DNA of 64,000 nucleotides from contig JAJZRJ010000005.1 in assembly GCA_021802775.1 (NCBI GenBank), positions 34,887 to 98,886 of the forward strand. Reading direction: 5' to 3'. The translations under genes were made by a program, and so were the position numbers. The stretch comes from Deltaproteobacteria bacterium. Its GTDB lineage: Bacteria > Desulfobacterota > Desulfobulbia > Desulfobulbales > Desulfurivibrionaceae. Numbering within the stretch: the first letter of the stretch is position 1; every line of letters begins with the position of its first letter. Below are positions 35,394-43,827 of the stretch, in pieces. The notes beneath the pieces are model-generated. The model had not been told where the DNA came from, did not search any database, and was given only the letters and a program-made list of their open reading frames with translations.

Positions 35394-35767
35394 ATGCTCC
35401 GCCCGCCCTACCTCCGCTACGAGCGGCTTTACACCTATCACCTCGATCCGCCGACCCTGCCGGCCATCGACGATCCGGACCTCATCGGCACCTGGATCGA
35501 GGACGACTCCGCCATCCTCTTCTTCCACCGGCCCAAGGAACGGCTGGTAGCAACGCTCTGCGAGCAGAGCGGGGCCACGGTCATCTACGAGGCGGATTTG
35601 GACTACACGGATTGGGAAGCAGGCCGGGAGATCGGCCCCTTTACCGTGGGCAACCTCACGGTGGCGCCGGTGTGGGAACCTGGCCCGGCGTAAATCCGCC
35701 TTGACCCCAGCGTCATCTTCGGCAACGGTCCGAACGCTGGTGCCTGTGGGTGCTGGCCAAGGCCTGA
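35394..35767 (+). pseudogene. Truncated PrmA-like (ribosomal protein L11 methyltransferase type) pseudogene
   Basis: The frame from ATG 35394 to TAA 35691-35693 gives 99 residues that read as the N-terminal part of a PrmA-like methyltransferase (D-Y-T-D-W-E-A-G-R-E-I-G-P-F-T-V-G, then A-P-V-W-E-P-G-P-A). Directly after the stop, the same frame continues with I-R-L-D-P-S-V-I-F-G-N-G, the family's SAM-site lead-in. The reading then jumps frame to R-W-C-L-W-V-L-A-K-A and stops at 35765-35767. The remaining two-thirds of the methyltransferase is absent. Nonsense, frameshift and 3' deletion all point to decay. Confidence 0.8.
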
Positions 35768-36586
35768 TTACAGCAACCGCTCCAGCTCTTTGGCCAGATA
35801 GCCGAGGTGCTGTTTTTCCTCGTCGGCCATGGCGAGGAAAAAGTCGCGGGTGGCAGCGGCCTCGCTCTTCTGGGCCATGCGGCTGTAGAGATCGAGCGCC
35901 TGGGTTTCCAGCGCCATGGCCAGTTCCAGGATGTCGCGCGGGGTACGGAGCAGTCCCTTTGCCCGCTCGAAGAACTCCGCCACCCGCTGCCCCCCTTCCA
36001 TGACCTCGGATTCCTGCTCCGGTATGGTTGCACCGTTGTGGTGCTTCCCGTATTCCTCGACCAGCCGCGCCTTGTGCTTCTCTTCAAAGTGGGCGAGCTG
36101 CCCGTAGAGCCGGCCCTGCTCCTGATCCGCTGCCTGGGCCTCCAGTTGCCGATAAAAGCGCTGGAGCCCCGCCTCCATGGCATAGGCCAGGGCCGCGGCA
36201 TCGCCGTACTCCATCTCGCCGGTGAACAGCTCCAGCCCGGCGGTTTCCGGCCCGGTGGCCTGGCGCCCTTCCCACGCCTTGATGCCGCCGCTCAGGTTGT
36301 AGACCTCGGCAAACTCCTTGCCGGACAGCAGCTGGGCCGCGGCGGCACTGCGCCCCCCCACCGCGCAATAGACGAGGAGCGGCTTATCCCGCTCCAGCTC
36401 ATTCAAACGGTCGGGCAGCTCGCGGATGGGGATGAGTTTCGCGCCGGCAAGATGGCCTGCTTCATATTCCTTGGGCTGGCGCACGTCGAGGAGCTGATAT
36501 TCCTTGCTGCCGCGACCGGCCATGTATGCCTTGGCCTCGGCGGCATTCATGTCGCGGACCGGGGTAAAAAGATTCTTCCAATTCAT
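35768..36586 (-). CDS. Rhodanese domain fused to ferritin-like (rubrerythrin-type) domain
   Basis: A 272-residue two-domain protein. Residues about 15-110 are a rhodanese, with the D-V-R-Q-P-K-E-Y-E-A-G-H-L motif and active-site loop C-A-V-G-G-R-S. Residues about 125-272 are a ferritin-like helix bundle with iron-ligand type motifs F-E-E-K-H-K and D-E-E-K-Q-H-L. The ATG at 36586 follows AGGAGA; earlier in-frame ATGs lack a site. Such fusions occur in anaerobes and are thought to couple sulfur transfer and oxidant or iron handling; the reaction here is not known. Confidence 0.92.
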   Translation of the reverse strand: MNWKNLFTPVRDMNAAEAKAYMAGRGSKEYQLLDVRQPKEYEAGHLAGAKLIPIRELPDRLNELERDKPLLVYCAVGGRSAAAAQLLSGKEFAEVYNLSGGIKAWEGRQATGPETAGLELFTGEMEYGDAAALAYAMEAGLQRFYRQLEAQAADQEQGRLYGQLAHFEEKHKARLVEEYGKHHNGATIPEQESEVMEGGQRVAEFFERAKGLLRTPRDILELAMALETQALDLYSRMAQKSEAAATRDFFLAMADEEKQHLGYLAKELERLL

Positions 36587-36823
36587 GGGGATTCTCCTGC
36601 GAAAGGGTTCGCCAAGAAAGCGCAGGCGCATCAAGTGCCGGAAATCGAACTGGTCGAAATCGCGCCCTTCACCTGGCAGTGATTCTCGACCTCACCACAC
36701 CCTCTTTTTCAAAGGTATACAGCCAGCCCGCGTTGTTCAAGAAAAAATTCACCGGAGCCTCACCGGAGCCTCAAGGGCAGTCAGCCGGAAATGGCCGCCA
36801 GGGATGGGAAGATTCCAGGCCCC

Positions 36824-37795
36824 TTATGTATGGAACCGGTTCGCCTGCACCAGAAGTTCCTGCAACTTGCCGGGGGAGGTGAGGCACGCGTATCCCTGAC
36901 CGCATTCGTTGATTACCCGGCAGAACTCGACAAATTCTCGCATCAGGCGGGTCATCGCCTTGTTCTTGTAATGGATGATGTGGAGCATCCGCTGCATGTC
37001 GATCCCCTCGACGCGCAACTTGGCGAGCCACCCCTGCTCAACCTCACGGCCGACAGTCAGGCCGGAAAGACAGGCCACCCCTGCTCCCGCCTCCACTGCC
37101 TTCTTGATCGCCTCGGTATGGCCCAGTTCCATGGCCACCTTCAGCCCGGTGACGTGGCTGCCGAGTTTCTTCTTGAAGATCTGCGCGGTTCCCGACCCCT
37201 TTTCCCGCATGATCCATTCGCATCGGCTGAGGTCGTCGGGTATCTGGAACGTAGGCTGCCGGGCCATTTCATGGTCTGGGCCGGCGATCACCACCAATTC
37301 ATCCCGGAGCCAGGGTACGGTTGTCACCTGATCGTTGCTGACCTCGCCCTCAACAAAGCCAATATCCGCTACGCCTTCAACAATCAACTCCTCGGCACGA
37401 CGCGTGTTGGAAACCAGCATATTCAAGGTGACGGCCGGATGAAGACGTTTAAACACACCAATAAGGTAAGGAAGTACATAATTACCAATGGTGGAACTGG
37501 CCACCATTTGCAAAGTGCCGGCGACGGTTTCCGTTTTTTCCGCCATCAGTGACTCTATGTTGTTGATCTGGCACAATATCTCCTTGCAAAGCGGCAACAG
37601 AAAACGGCCGCGATCATTGATCAACAAACTGCGCCCGCGCCGGTCGAACAACGGGCCGCCCAGCTGATTCTGCAACTCGCCCAACGCCATGCTCACCGCC
37701 GACTGGGTGAGGTGCAGCCGTTCGCTGGCTTTGGTCACCTGCTGGGTTTCCGCCACGGCAATAAAAATTTCGAGCTGCCTCAGGGTAATCGCCAT
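36824..37795 (-). CDS. LysR-family transcriptional regulator
   Basis: A 323-residue LysR regulator. The winged helix-turn-helix is at about 3-62 (L-R-Q-L-E-I-F-I-A-V-A-E-T-Q-Q-V-T-K-A-S-E-R-L-H-L-T-Q-S-A-V-S) and the effector domain at about 90-295, similar in layout to CysB/CbbR-type members. The ATG at 37795 follows GAGGAGG. It is divergent from the PilZ-like gene and the nuo operon across an AT-rich intergenic region (37840-37920), where it might bind. The effector is unknown. Confidence 0.95.
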   Translation of the reverse strand: MAITLRQLEIFIAVAETQQVTKASERLHLTQSAVSMALGELQNQLGGPLFDRRGRSLLINDRGRFLLPLCKEILCQINNIESLMAEKTETVAGTLQMVASSTIGNYVLPYLIGVFKRLHPAVTLNMLVSNTRRAEELIVEGVADIGFVEGEVSNDQVTTVPWLRDELVVIAGPDHEMARQPTFQIPDDLSRCEWIMREKGSGTAQIFKKKLGSHVTGLKVAMELGHTEAIKKAVEAGAGVACLSGLTVGREVEQGWLAKLRVEGIDMQRMLHIIHYKNKAMTRLMREFVEFCRVINECGQGYACLTSPGKLQELLVQANRFHT

Positions 37796-37969
37796 CAAAG
37801 GCCTCCTCGGGGGCACGGCATGGAACGCGCCATGCCATATTCAATAATTCTTATACGTAATATTAACATTATTCATTTTTATTTATCAATACCTCTCGTT
37901 ATAACTCTCAATACCATCGCGCATGGTACCCAACCCGCACCGTCCCACCGAGAGGACAAGGAGAATGTC

Positions 37970-38479
37970 ATGCAGACCCCCCAGACCGCCCCCTGCCCAA
38001 CACCACCCTCCCAACGCCCCGCCGCGACCAAGGCCCCGTTCCTGGCACATTTCTCTCCCAAAGCAAGGAACGCCGGCGCCCCGGACTCCACAAAATACCC
38101 CTGCTTCGCGCCCCGGCGGGAAATGTATGTGCTGCACCGCGAGTTCGGCAGGGTCACGGAAATCAGCATGGGCGGCATCTGCTTCACCTATTTCGACCGG
38201 GATTTTTTCTCGGCGGAACTCCCGGTCGAGGGCACGCTTTTTACCAACACCGACGACTATCTGGACGAGATTCCCTTCGAGGTCATTTCCGACAAAACGG
38301 TCTCCCTCCTGTTCGCCAGCAAGTACTTCCTCAAGGAAAGAAGGATCCGCTTCGGCGAGTTGACCGCAAACCAGATCCGGCAACTGGAACGGTTCATCCT
38401 CAAGAATGCCCATATCCCCCAACTTTCCTACGATACCCGGTACAATTCATATAAATCCGTCTATGCGTCGCACTCCTGA
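37970..38479 (+). CDS. PilZ-like domain protein
   Basis: A 169-residue protein with a low-complexity Pro/Ala N-terminus (about 1-45) and a C-terminal domain (about 50-150) that reads like a PilZ fold: G-R-V-T-E-I-S-M-G-G-I-C-F for the D/N-x-S-x-x-G loop, then E-I-P-F-E-V-I and R-I-R-F-G-E-L-T-A-N-Q-I-R-Q-L-E-R-F-I at the end. The RxxxR half of the c-di-GMP site is only loosely present, so binding is uncertain. The ATG at 37970 has GGAGAA upstream. It precedes nuoA by 38 bases and may share its transcript. Confidence 0.6.
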   Translation: MQTPQTAPCPTPPSQRPAATKAPFLAHFSPKARNAGAPDSTKYPCFAPRREMYVLHREFGRVTEISMGGICFTYFDRDFFSAELPVEGTLFTNTDDYLDEIPFEVISDKTVSLLFASKYFLKERRIRFGELTANQIRQLERFILKNAHIPQLSYDTRYNSYKSVYASHS

Positions 38480-38517
38480 GAGGATGGCAACCGCTTCGCC
38501 CACCAGGGGATAACGCC

Positions 38518-38898
38518 ATGGCATCCTACACCATCATCGGCTTCGCCATCTTTCTCGGCGCCCTCTTTGTCGGGGGGGGAATCATCGCGTCCATGCTCCT
38601 CGCCTTCCGGACCCCCCACAGCAGCAACAAGGTCCAGGCTTATGAATGCGCCGAAGACCCGGTGGGCGATGCCCGCATCCGCTTCAAGGTAAGTTATTAT
38701 CTCTTTGCCCTGCTCTTTTTGATTTTCGACATCGAGTCGCTCTTTCTTTTTCCCTGCGTCAAGATTTTCCGGACGGTGGCCACGCAGGCGACCGCGCTCT
38801 CCCCGGCTTTTCTGCTTGGCGAACTGAGCGTCTTTATCCTCATCCTGTTCACAGGGCTTATCTACGTTTGGAAAAAGGGGGTGTTGCGATGGGAATGA
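38518..38898 (+). CDS. nuoA: NADH-quinone oxidoreductase subunit A
   Basis: A 126-residue membrane subunit with three helices. The conserved loop [21 protein letters not shown] is between helices 1 and 2, followed by [14 protein letters not shown]. It opens the nuo gene cluster and overlaps the next gene by ten bases. It contributes to the quinone-side membrane arm of complex I. Confidence 0.97.
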   Translation: MASYTIIGFAIFLGALFVGGGIIASMLLAFRTPHSSNKVQAYECAEDPVGDARIRFKVSYYLFALLFLIFDIESLFLFPCVKIFRTVATQATALSPAFLLGELSVFILILFTGLIYVWKKGVLRWE

Positions 38899-40124
38899 GA
38901 CATATCGGTTACGCTACCCGCACCATCCCCAAATTCCTTGATCCGTTGCCCGGCGGCGCCAAGCTGGTGGACGCCATCGAATTCGTGGTCGCCTGGGCGC
39001 GGGCCAACTCGCTGTGGCCATTGATCTACGGCACCGCCTGCTGCGCCATGGAAATGATGTCCACCGGCTCATCCCGCCACGACTGGGCTCGCTTCGGGGT
39101 CGAGGTGGCACGCGCCACGCCGCGCCAGGCCGACCTCATCGTCCTGGCCGGCACCATTGTCGAAAAAATGGGCTCCCGCCTGGTCACCCTGTACGAACAG
39201 ATGCCCGGCCCCAAATATGTCATTGCCATGGGCTCCTGCGCCATCTCCGGCGGCCCATTTTACTACGACTCCTATTCCGTGATCAAGGGCGGCGATCGCC
39301 TCATCCCGGTGGACGTATACATCCCCGGCTGCCCCCCGCGGCCCGAAGCGTTGCTTTACGGCATCATGCAGCTTCAGGAAAAAATCCGCACCGAAGGGCG
39401 CCGCAACCCCTGGAAAATCGGGACGCTCAACCAGGCGCCATTTGGCGATCCCCTTGCCGAAGCCAAAAAAATGTGGGCGGACCTGGAAAAATCCCGGCCG
39501 GCGGCACCGCCCGCCGCTGCCGATGCCGCCGGCGGAAACGGAGCGATTGACCGGCCCAAACCCAAACGGCCGGCCACGGAACAATTCGCCGAGGTGGCGA
39601 GATCTCCGCTGCCGGCGCCCCTGCTCGACAACGGGACCATCTACGCCTACATTATTGAGAATTTTCCCGAGATCACCCTGACCCGTCAGTCCGAACAGAC
39701 GGTGGAGCAGGTTCGCGCCCTGGGCCAGGAATATCTTCTCGACCTCACGGTGCCCCTCCGCCGCTACGTCGAACTGGTCGGTTTTTTGAAGGACTCCGAG
39801 TTGCTCGACATGAATTTTCTGCTGCACGTCACGGCCGTGGACCGCCCGGACCGCTTCGAGGTGCTGGCCCATCTGTTCTCGGCCAATCAGGGGCACAATA
39901 TTCTCATCCGTTGCGCCCTCGACCGGCAGCAGCCGGAAATCCCCTCGCTTTCCCCTTTGTTTGCCGGCGCAATCTGGCATGAGCGGGAGGTCTTCGACCT
40001 GTTCGGCATCCGCTTCAGCAACCACCCGGACCTGCGCCGTCTCTTCCTGGAAGACAACTTCCCCGGCCACCCGCTGCGCAAGGATTTTGACGATCCGAGC
40101 CGGGTCGTGCGGCGGCCCTATTGA
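38889..40124 (+). CDS. nuoBC: Fused complex I subunits NuoB and NuoC
   Basis: A 411-residue fusion. Residues 1-180 are NuoB with the N2 cluster ligands C51, C52, C117 and C148 (Y-G-T-A-C-C-A, G-S-C-A, P-G-C-P-P-R-P). A Pro/Ala-rich linker runs from about 200 to 240, and residues about 245-411 are NuoC, ending with [25 protein letters not shown]. The ATG at 38889 overlaps nuoA. NuoC-NuoD fusions are well known, but NuoB-NuoC is uncommon. The linker looks like in-frame sequence, not a missed stop. Confidence 0.95.
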   Translation: MGMRHIGYATRTIPKFLDPLPGGAKLVDAIEFVVAWARANSLWPLIYGTACCAMEMMSTGSSRHDWARFGVEVARATPRQADLIVLAGTIVEKMGSRLVTLYEQMPGPKYVIAMGSCAISGGPFYYDSYSVIKGGDRLIPVDVYIPGCPPRPEALLYGIMQLQEKIRTEGRRNPWKIGTLNQAPFGDPLAEAKKMWADLEKSRPAAPPAAADAAGGNGAIDRPKPKRPATEQFAEVARSPLPAPLLDNGTIYAYIIENFPEITLTRQSEQTVEQVRALGQEYLLDLTVPLRRYVELVGFLKDSELLDMNFLLHVTAVDRPDRFEVLAHLFSANQGHNILIRCALDRQQPEIPSLSPLFAGAIWHEREVFDLFGIRFSNHPDLRRLFLEDNFPGHPLRKDFDDPSRVVRRPY

Positions 40125-40135
40125 AGGTGGCGACC

Positions 40136-41323
40136 ATGACGGAACAGCAAGCTGGCCTGGCAGACGACATCCTGGAAAACGGTGTGGCCATGACCGTGCC
40201 GCCCGGCTTCAGCATCGACCGGCGGGAGAGGCATACCGACGAATATTTCCTCAACATGGGGCCGCAGCATCCCAGCACCCACGGCGTCTTGCGCCTGATG
40301 CTGCGCATGGACGGCGAAAACGTCCTGGAGGTGGTGCCGCATCTGGGCTATATCCACCGCGGCCTGGAAAAAATCGGCGAAAACCAGACCTACCTGCAAA
40401 ACATCCACCTCACCGACCGGCTGGACTATCTCTCCAGCCACATGAACAACCTGGCCCTCTGCCTGGCCATCGAAAAGGCCATGGGGATCGGGGTGCCGGA
40501 GCGGGCCGAGTACATCCGGGTCATGGTTTGCGAACTCCAGCGCATCCAGTCCCATCTCCTCTGGTGGGGGGTCCTCGGCATGGATCTCGGCGCCATCACC
40601 TCCTTTCTCTATGGCTTCAAGGAACGGGAGATGATCACCGACATCTTCGAAGAGATGTGCGGCGCCCGGTTGACCATGAATTTCTTCCGGCCCGGCGGCT
40701 CGTTCGCCGACGTGCCGGACACCTTCATCCCCCGGGTCAGGGCGGTGATCGAAAAGATGAAAACGGCCATCGACGAGTACGACACCCTGCTGACCAACAA
40801 CGTCATCATGCATCTGCGCACCAAGGGCATCGGCGTCCTTCCGGCCAAGACCGCCCTCGCCCATGGCTGTAGCGGCCCGGTGCTCCGCGGCTCCGGGGTC
40901 GCCCTCGATGTACGCCGCAGCGACCCATACTCCATCTACCACCGCTTTTCCTTCGACATCCCGGTGGGCACGGTGGGCGACTGTTTCGACCGTTACAAGG
41001 TCCGCATGGAGGAAATGCGCCAGTCCTTGCGGATTCTCGAGGCGGCGGCCGCTTCCTTCCCCGGCGGGCCCTACCGCTCCAAAAAATACGCCAGTTACAA
41101 CCTGCCGGCCGGCAGCTATTACTCCCAGGTGGAAACGGCCCGCGGCCTGCTGGGTGTCTACATCGAGGCGGACGGCGGCCCCAAGCCGCACCGGATCAAA
41201 TACCGCAGTCCGAGTTTTGCCAACCTGAGCGCCCTGAACGACCTGGCCGTTGGCCATAAGCTCGCCGATCTGGTGCCGATTATCGCCACCCTGGATGTTT
41301 TGATCCCGGACATTGACAGGTAA
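40136..41323 (+). CDS. nuoD: NADH-quinone oxidoreductase subunit D
   Basis: A 395-residue peripheral subunit that forms the quinone pocket with NuoB. It shows M-G-P-Q-H-P-S-T-H-G-V near residue 40, the E-L-Q-R-I-Q-S-H-L block, and the C-terminal N-L-S-A-L-N-D-L-A ending V-L-I-P-D-I-D-R typical of NuoD. The ATG at 40136 with GAAGGTGG upstream is preferred over a TTG five codons earlier. Confidence 0.97.
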   Translation: MTEQQAGLADDILENGVAMTVPPGFSIDRRERHTDEYFLNMGPQHPSTHGVLRLMLRMDGENVLEVVPHLGYIHRGLEKIGENQTYLQNIHLTDRLDYLSSHMNNLALCLAIEKAMGIGVPERAEYIRVMVCELQRIQSHLLWWGVLGMDLGAITSFLYGFKEREMITDIFEEMCGARLTMNFFRPGGSFADVPDTFIPRVRAVIEKMKTAIDEYDTLLTNNVIMHLRTKGIGVLPAKTALAHGCSGPVLRGSGVALDVRRSDPYSIYHRFSFDIPVGTVGDCFDRYKVRMEEMRQSLRILEAAAASFPGGPYRSKKYASYNLPAGSYYSQVETARGLLGVYIEADGGPKPHRIKYRSPSFANLSALNDLAVGHKLADLVPIIATLDVLIPDIDR

Positions 41324-41328
41324 AAGAG

Positions 41329-42423
41329 ATGGAACCAATGATCGACACCAGCCGCTTCCCGGCCACCAACGCCATCGGCGACTTCATCCGGGCCACCCTC
41401 CCCGGTCCGGCGGCCGAACTGACCAATATCGTGCTGGCCGTCCTCGCCATTCTGACCGTGGTCGGCCTGACCCCGGTGGCCCTCATCTGGATGGAACGCA
41501 AGGTGGCGGCCCATTTCCAGGCCCGCCTCGGGCCGATGCGGGTCGGCTACCACGGCCTGCTGCAACCCCTGGCCGACGGCATCAAGCTGATCTTCAAGGA
41601 AGTGATGAAACCGGAGGGCGCCGACACCTTTGTCTTCTTTCTGGCGCCGATCCTGTCGGCCACGGCCTCCTTCATGGTGCTTACCGTCATTCCCTTCGAC
41701 CACCACCTCCAGGTCACCGACCTGGCCGGCGGCGTGCTCTACGTCATCGCCGTTGCCGGCCTCGGCATCATGGGGGTGCTGCTGGCCGGCTGGTCATCGA
41801 ACAATAAATATTCGCTGCTCGGCGCCATGCGTTCCGGCGCCCAGATGATCTCCTATGAAATCTCCCTGGCCCTCCTGATGCTGCTCATCGTCCTTTTGAG
41901 CGGCACTGCCTCGCTCCGGGAGATCGTCTTTTCCCAGGCCGGCACGGTGCTGGACTGGTGGATCTTCAAATTTCCGCTTTTCGGCCTTGTCGCCTTCGTC
42001 CTCTTCCTGATCTCCTCCACCGCCGAACTTAACCGCGCCCCCTTCGACATGGCCGAGGCGGAATCGGAACTGACCGGCGGCTTTACCACGGAATATTCCG
42101 GCATCAGCTTTGCCATGTTCTTCCTGGCCGAATTCGTCAACATGTTCATGGCCGCGTCGCTCACCACCACCTTTTTCCTGGGCGGCTTCCTGGCGCCGCA
42201 GTTCGGCCTCGCCCCCCTGGACCGGGTGCTGGACGCGATCCCCGGCTTCCTCTGGTTTTTCCTCAAGAGCTACAGCGTGATCTTCATCTACATGTGGTTT
42301 CGCTGGACTTTCCCGCGGCCGCGGGTGGACCAGCTCATGAACCTGGAATGGAAGGTGCTGGTGCCGGCCAACTTCTTCCTGCTGCTGGTCGCCGGCCTCT
42401 TCGTGGCAATGGGCTTGGTATGA
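41329..42423 (+). CDS. nuoH: NADH-quinone oxidoreductase subunit H
   Basis: A 364-residue membrane subunit with eight or so helices that links the peripheral and membrane arms and lines the quinone channel. It carries E-R-K-V-A-A-H-F-Q-A-R-L-G-P-M-R-V-G, D-G-I-K-L-I-F-K-E, and A-P-F-D-M-A-E-A-E-S-E-L, plus the R-W-T-F-P-R-P-R-V-D-Q-L-M end. Its stop overlaps the nuoI start (ATGA). Confidence 0.97.
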   Translation: MEPMIDTSRFPATNAIGDFIRATLPGPAAELTNIVLAVLAILTVVGLTPVALIWMERKVAAHFQARLGPMRVGYHGLLQPLADGIKLIFKEVMKPEGADTFVFFLAPILSATASFMVLTVIPFDHHLQVTDLAGGVLYVIAVAGLGIMGVLLAGWSSNNKYSLLGAMRSGAQMISYEISLALLMLLIVLLSGTASLREIVFSQAGTVLDWWIFKFPLFGLVAFVLFLISSTAELNRAPFDMAEAESELTGGFTTEYSGISFAMFFLAEFVNMFMAASLTTTFFLGGFLAPQFGLAPLDRVLDAIPGFLWFFLKSYSVIFIYMWFRWTFPRPRVDQLMNLEWKVLVPANFFLLLVAGLFVAMGLV

Positions 42424-42947
42424 AAACAAACGCAAAGAACACCCAGGGCAGGGTCCGGCCCGTGGAGCGGGGGGAATTTGTGCCCGACGGCCAGGCTCAC
42501 TGGTCCCTGGCCGGTTATCTGACGCACCTCGCCAACGGGTGCCTGTCGCTGGTCAAGGGGATGGGCCTCACCTTCGGTTATTTTGTTCATCCCGGCCGGA
42601 TCGTCACCCAGCAGTATCCGGAGAACCGGGAGACCCTGGCCATGTTCCCCCGTTTCCGGGGGCGCCTTGCCCTGGTGACGGATGCCGCCAGCGGCGCCCC
42701 CCTGTGCACGGCCTGCGGCATGTGTGAAAAAGCGTGCCCCAACGGCACCATCTCGATTCTCGCCCGTCGCGACCCTGCCAACCGCAAGGTGCTCGGCCGT
42801 TATCTCTACCGGTTTTCCCAATGCACCCTGTGCAATCTGTGTGTCGAAAGCTGCGCCTTTGGCGCCATCCGCATGGCGCAGGACTTCGAACTGGCGGCCT
42901 ACGACCGCAGCGACCTGCAACTGGTGCTGTACGGCAAGGAGGATTAA
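42420..42947 (+). CDS. nuoI: NADH-quinone oxidoreductase subunit I (2x[4Fe-4S])
   Basis: A 175-residue ferredoxin-like subunit with two cluster motifs, C-T-A-C-G-M-C-E-K-A-C-P and C-T-L-C-N-L-C-V-E-S-C, that pass electrons towards the N2 cluster. A hydrophobic segment lies at about 30-50. The start overlaps the nuoH stop and the stop overlaps the nuoJ start (TAATG). It is the last iron-sulfur subunit in this operon, since NuoE, F and G are absent. Confidence 0.96.
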   Translation: MKTNAKNTQGRVRPVERGEFVPDGQAHWSLAGYLTHLANGCLSLVKGMGLTFGYFVHPGRIVTQQYPENRETLAMFPRFRGRLALVTDAASGAPLCTACGMCEKACPNGTISILARRDPANRKVLGRYLYRFSQCTLCNLCVESCAFGAIRMAQDFELAAYDRSDLQLVLYGKED

Positions 42948-43522
42948 TGGAAAACACCATCTTTTACTGGCTGGCCGGCGCGCTGATCCTGATGTCGCTC
43001 CTCACCGTCAGCGTCCAGAACCTGCTGCATGCCGCCATCTCCCTTATCGGCTCCTTCTTCGCCACGGCAGCGCTCTATCTCCTCCTCCAGATGGAGTTCG
43101 TCGCCCTGGCCCAGATCATGATCTACATCGGCGGCATTGTCGTGTTCATGGTCATTACCATTCTGCTCACCGCGCAACTCGGCGCCAAGAACCTCTTCCC
43201 CAAGACCTGGCCCCAGCGCCTCTGGGGGGGGAGCGTCTGCCTGTCGCTGCTTGCGGTGATGTGGCTGACGCTTCAGAGCAATGACCTGCCGCCGGCGACG
43301 CCGATAGCCCCCACCGCGGAACCGGCCAGCCTCACCGCCGTCGGCTTCCGCCTGTTGAGCGCCGACGGGACCGGCTTTCTCGTGCCCTTCGAGATCATCT
43401 CCCTGCTGCTGCTGACGGCGCTCATCGGCGCCGTGGTCGTCGCCCGCCGCGACCCCAAACCGGCAGCCGCCGGCGTTCCCCCGGTTCCGGCGGACCAGGT
43501 AAGCGGAAAGGAGTCGTCATGA
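42947..43522 (+). CDS. nuoJ: NADH-quinone oxidoreductase subunit J
   Basis: A 191-residue membrane subunit with five helices. The helix-3 region reads A-L-A-Q-I-M-I-Y-I-G-G-I-V-V-F-M-V, as in NuoJ. The C-terminal tail is a short Pro/Ala-rich polar stretch. Start and stop are coupled to nuoI and nuoK (overlap of four bases). Confidence 0.96.
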   Translation: MENTIFYWLAGALILMSLLTVSVQNLLHAAISLIGSFFATAALYLLLQMEFVALAQIMIYIGGIVVFMVITILLTAQLGAKNLFPKTWPQRLWGGSVCLSLLAVMWLTLQSNDLPPATPIAPTAEPASLTAVGFRLLSADGTGFLVPFEIISLLLLTALIGAVVVARRDPKPAAAGVPPVPADQVSGKESS

Positions 43523-43827
43523 CCCTGGCAAACTCCCTGCTGCTCTCCAGCATCCTTTTCTGCATCGGCATCTACGGCGTGCTGACCCGCCGCCAGTTGA
43601 TCGGTATGCTGCTGTCCATCGAGATCATCCTGAACGGCGCCAATATCAACTTCATCGCCTTTGCCCATTTCCGCGCCGCCGACCCGACGGCCGGCGCTAT
43701 TTTTCCGATCTTCGTCATGGCCATCTCGGCGGCCGAGATGGCGCTCGCCCTGGCCATCATCATTGCCATGCACCGCCAGAAGAACAGCAAGCTGGACATC
43801 CAGCAACTGAGGAGGCTCAATGGCTGA
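43519..43827 (+). CDS. nuoK: NADH-quinone oxidoreductase subunit K
   Basis: A 102-residue three-helix subunit (Mrp-like). It shows R-R-Q-L-I-G-M-L-L-S-I-E-I-I-L-N-G-A-N and A-A-E-M-A-L-A-L-A-I-I, with the two membrane glutamates used for proton transfer in the family. It overlaps nuoJ by four bases and nuoL by eight. Confidence 0.97.
   Translation: MTLANSLLLSSILFCIGIYGVLTRRQLIGMLLSIEIILNGANINFIAFAHFRAADPTAGAIFPIFVMAISAAEMALALAIIIAMHRQKNSKLDIQQLRRLNG

Noticed and set aside
36587..36823. A short direct repeat (CACCGGAGCCT twice) between the rhodanese-ferritin and LysR genes
   Set aside because: The two copies are adjacent and too short to indicate an operator or element.
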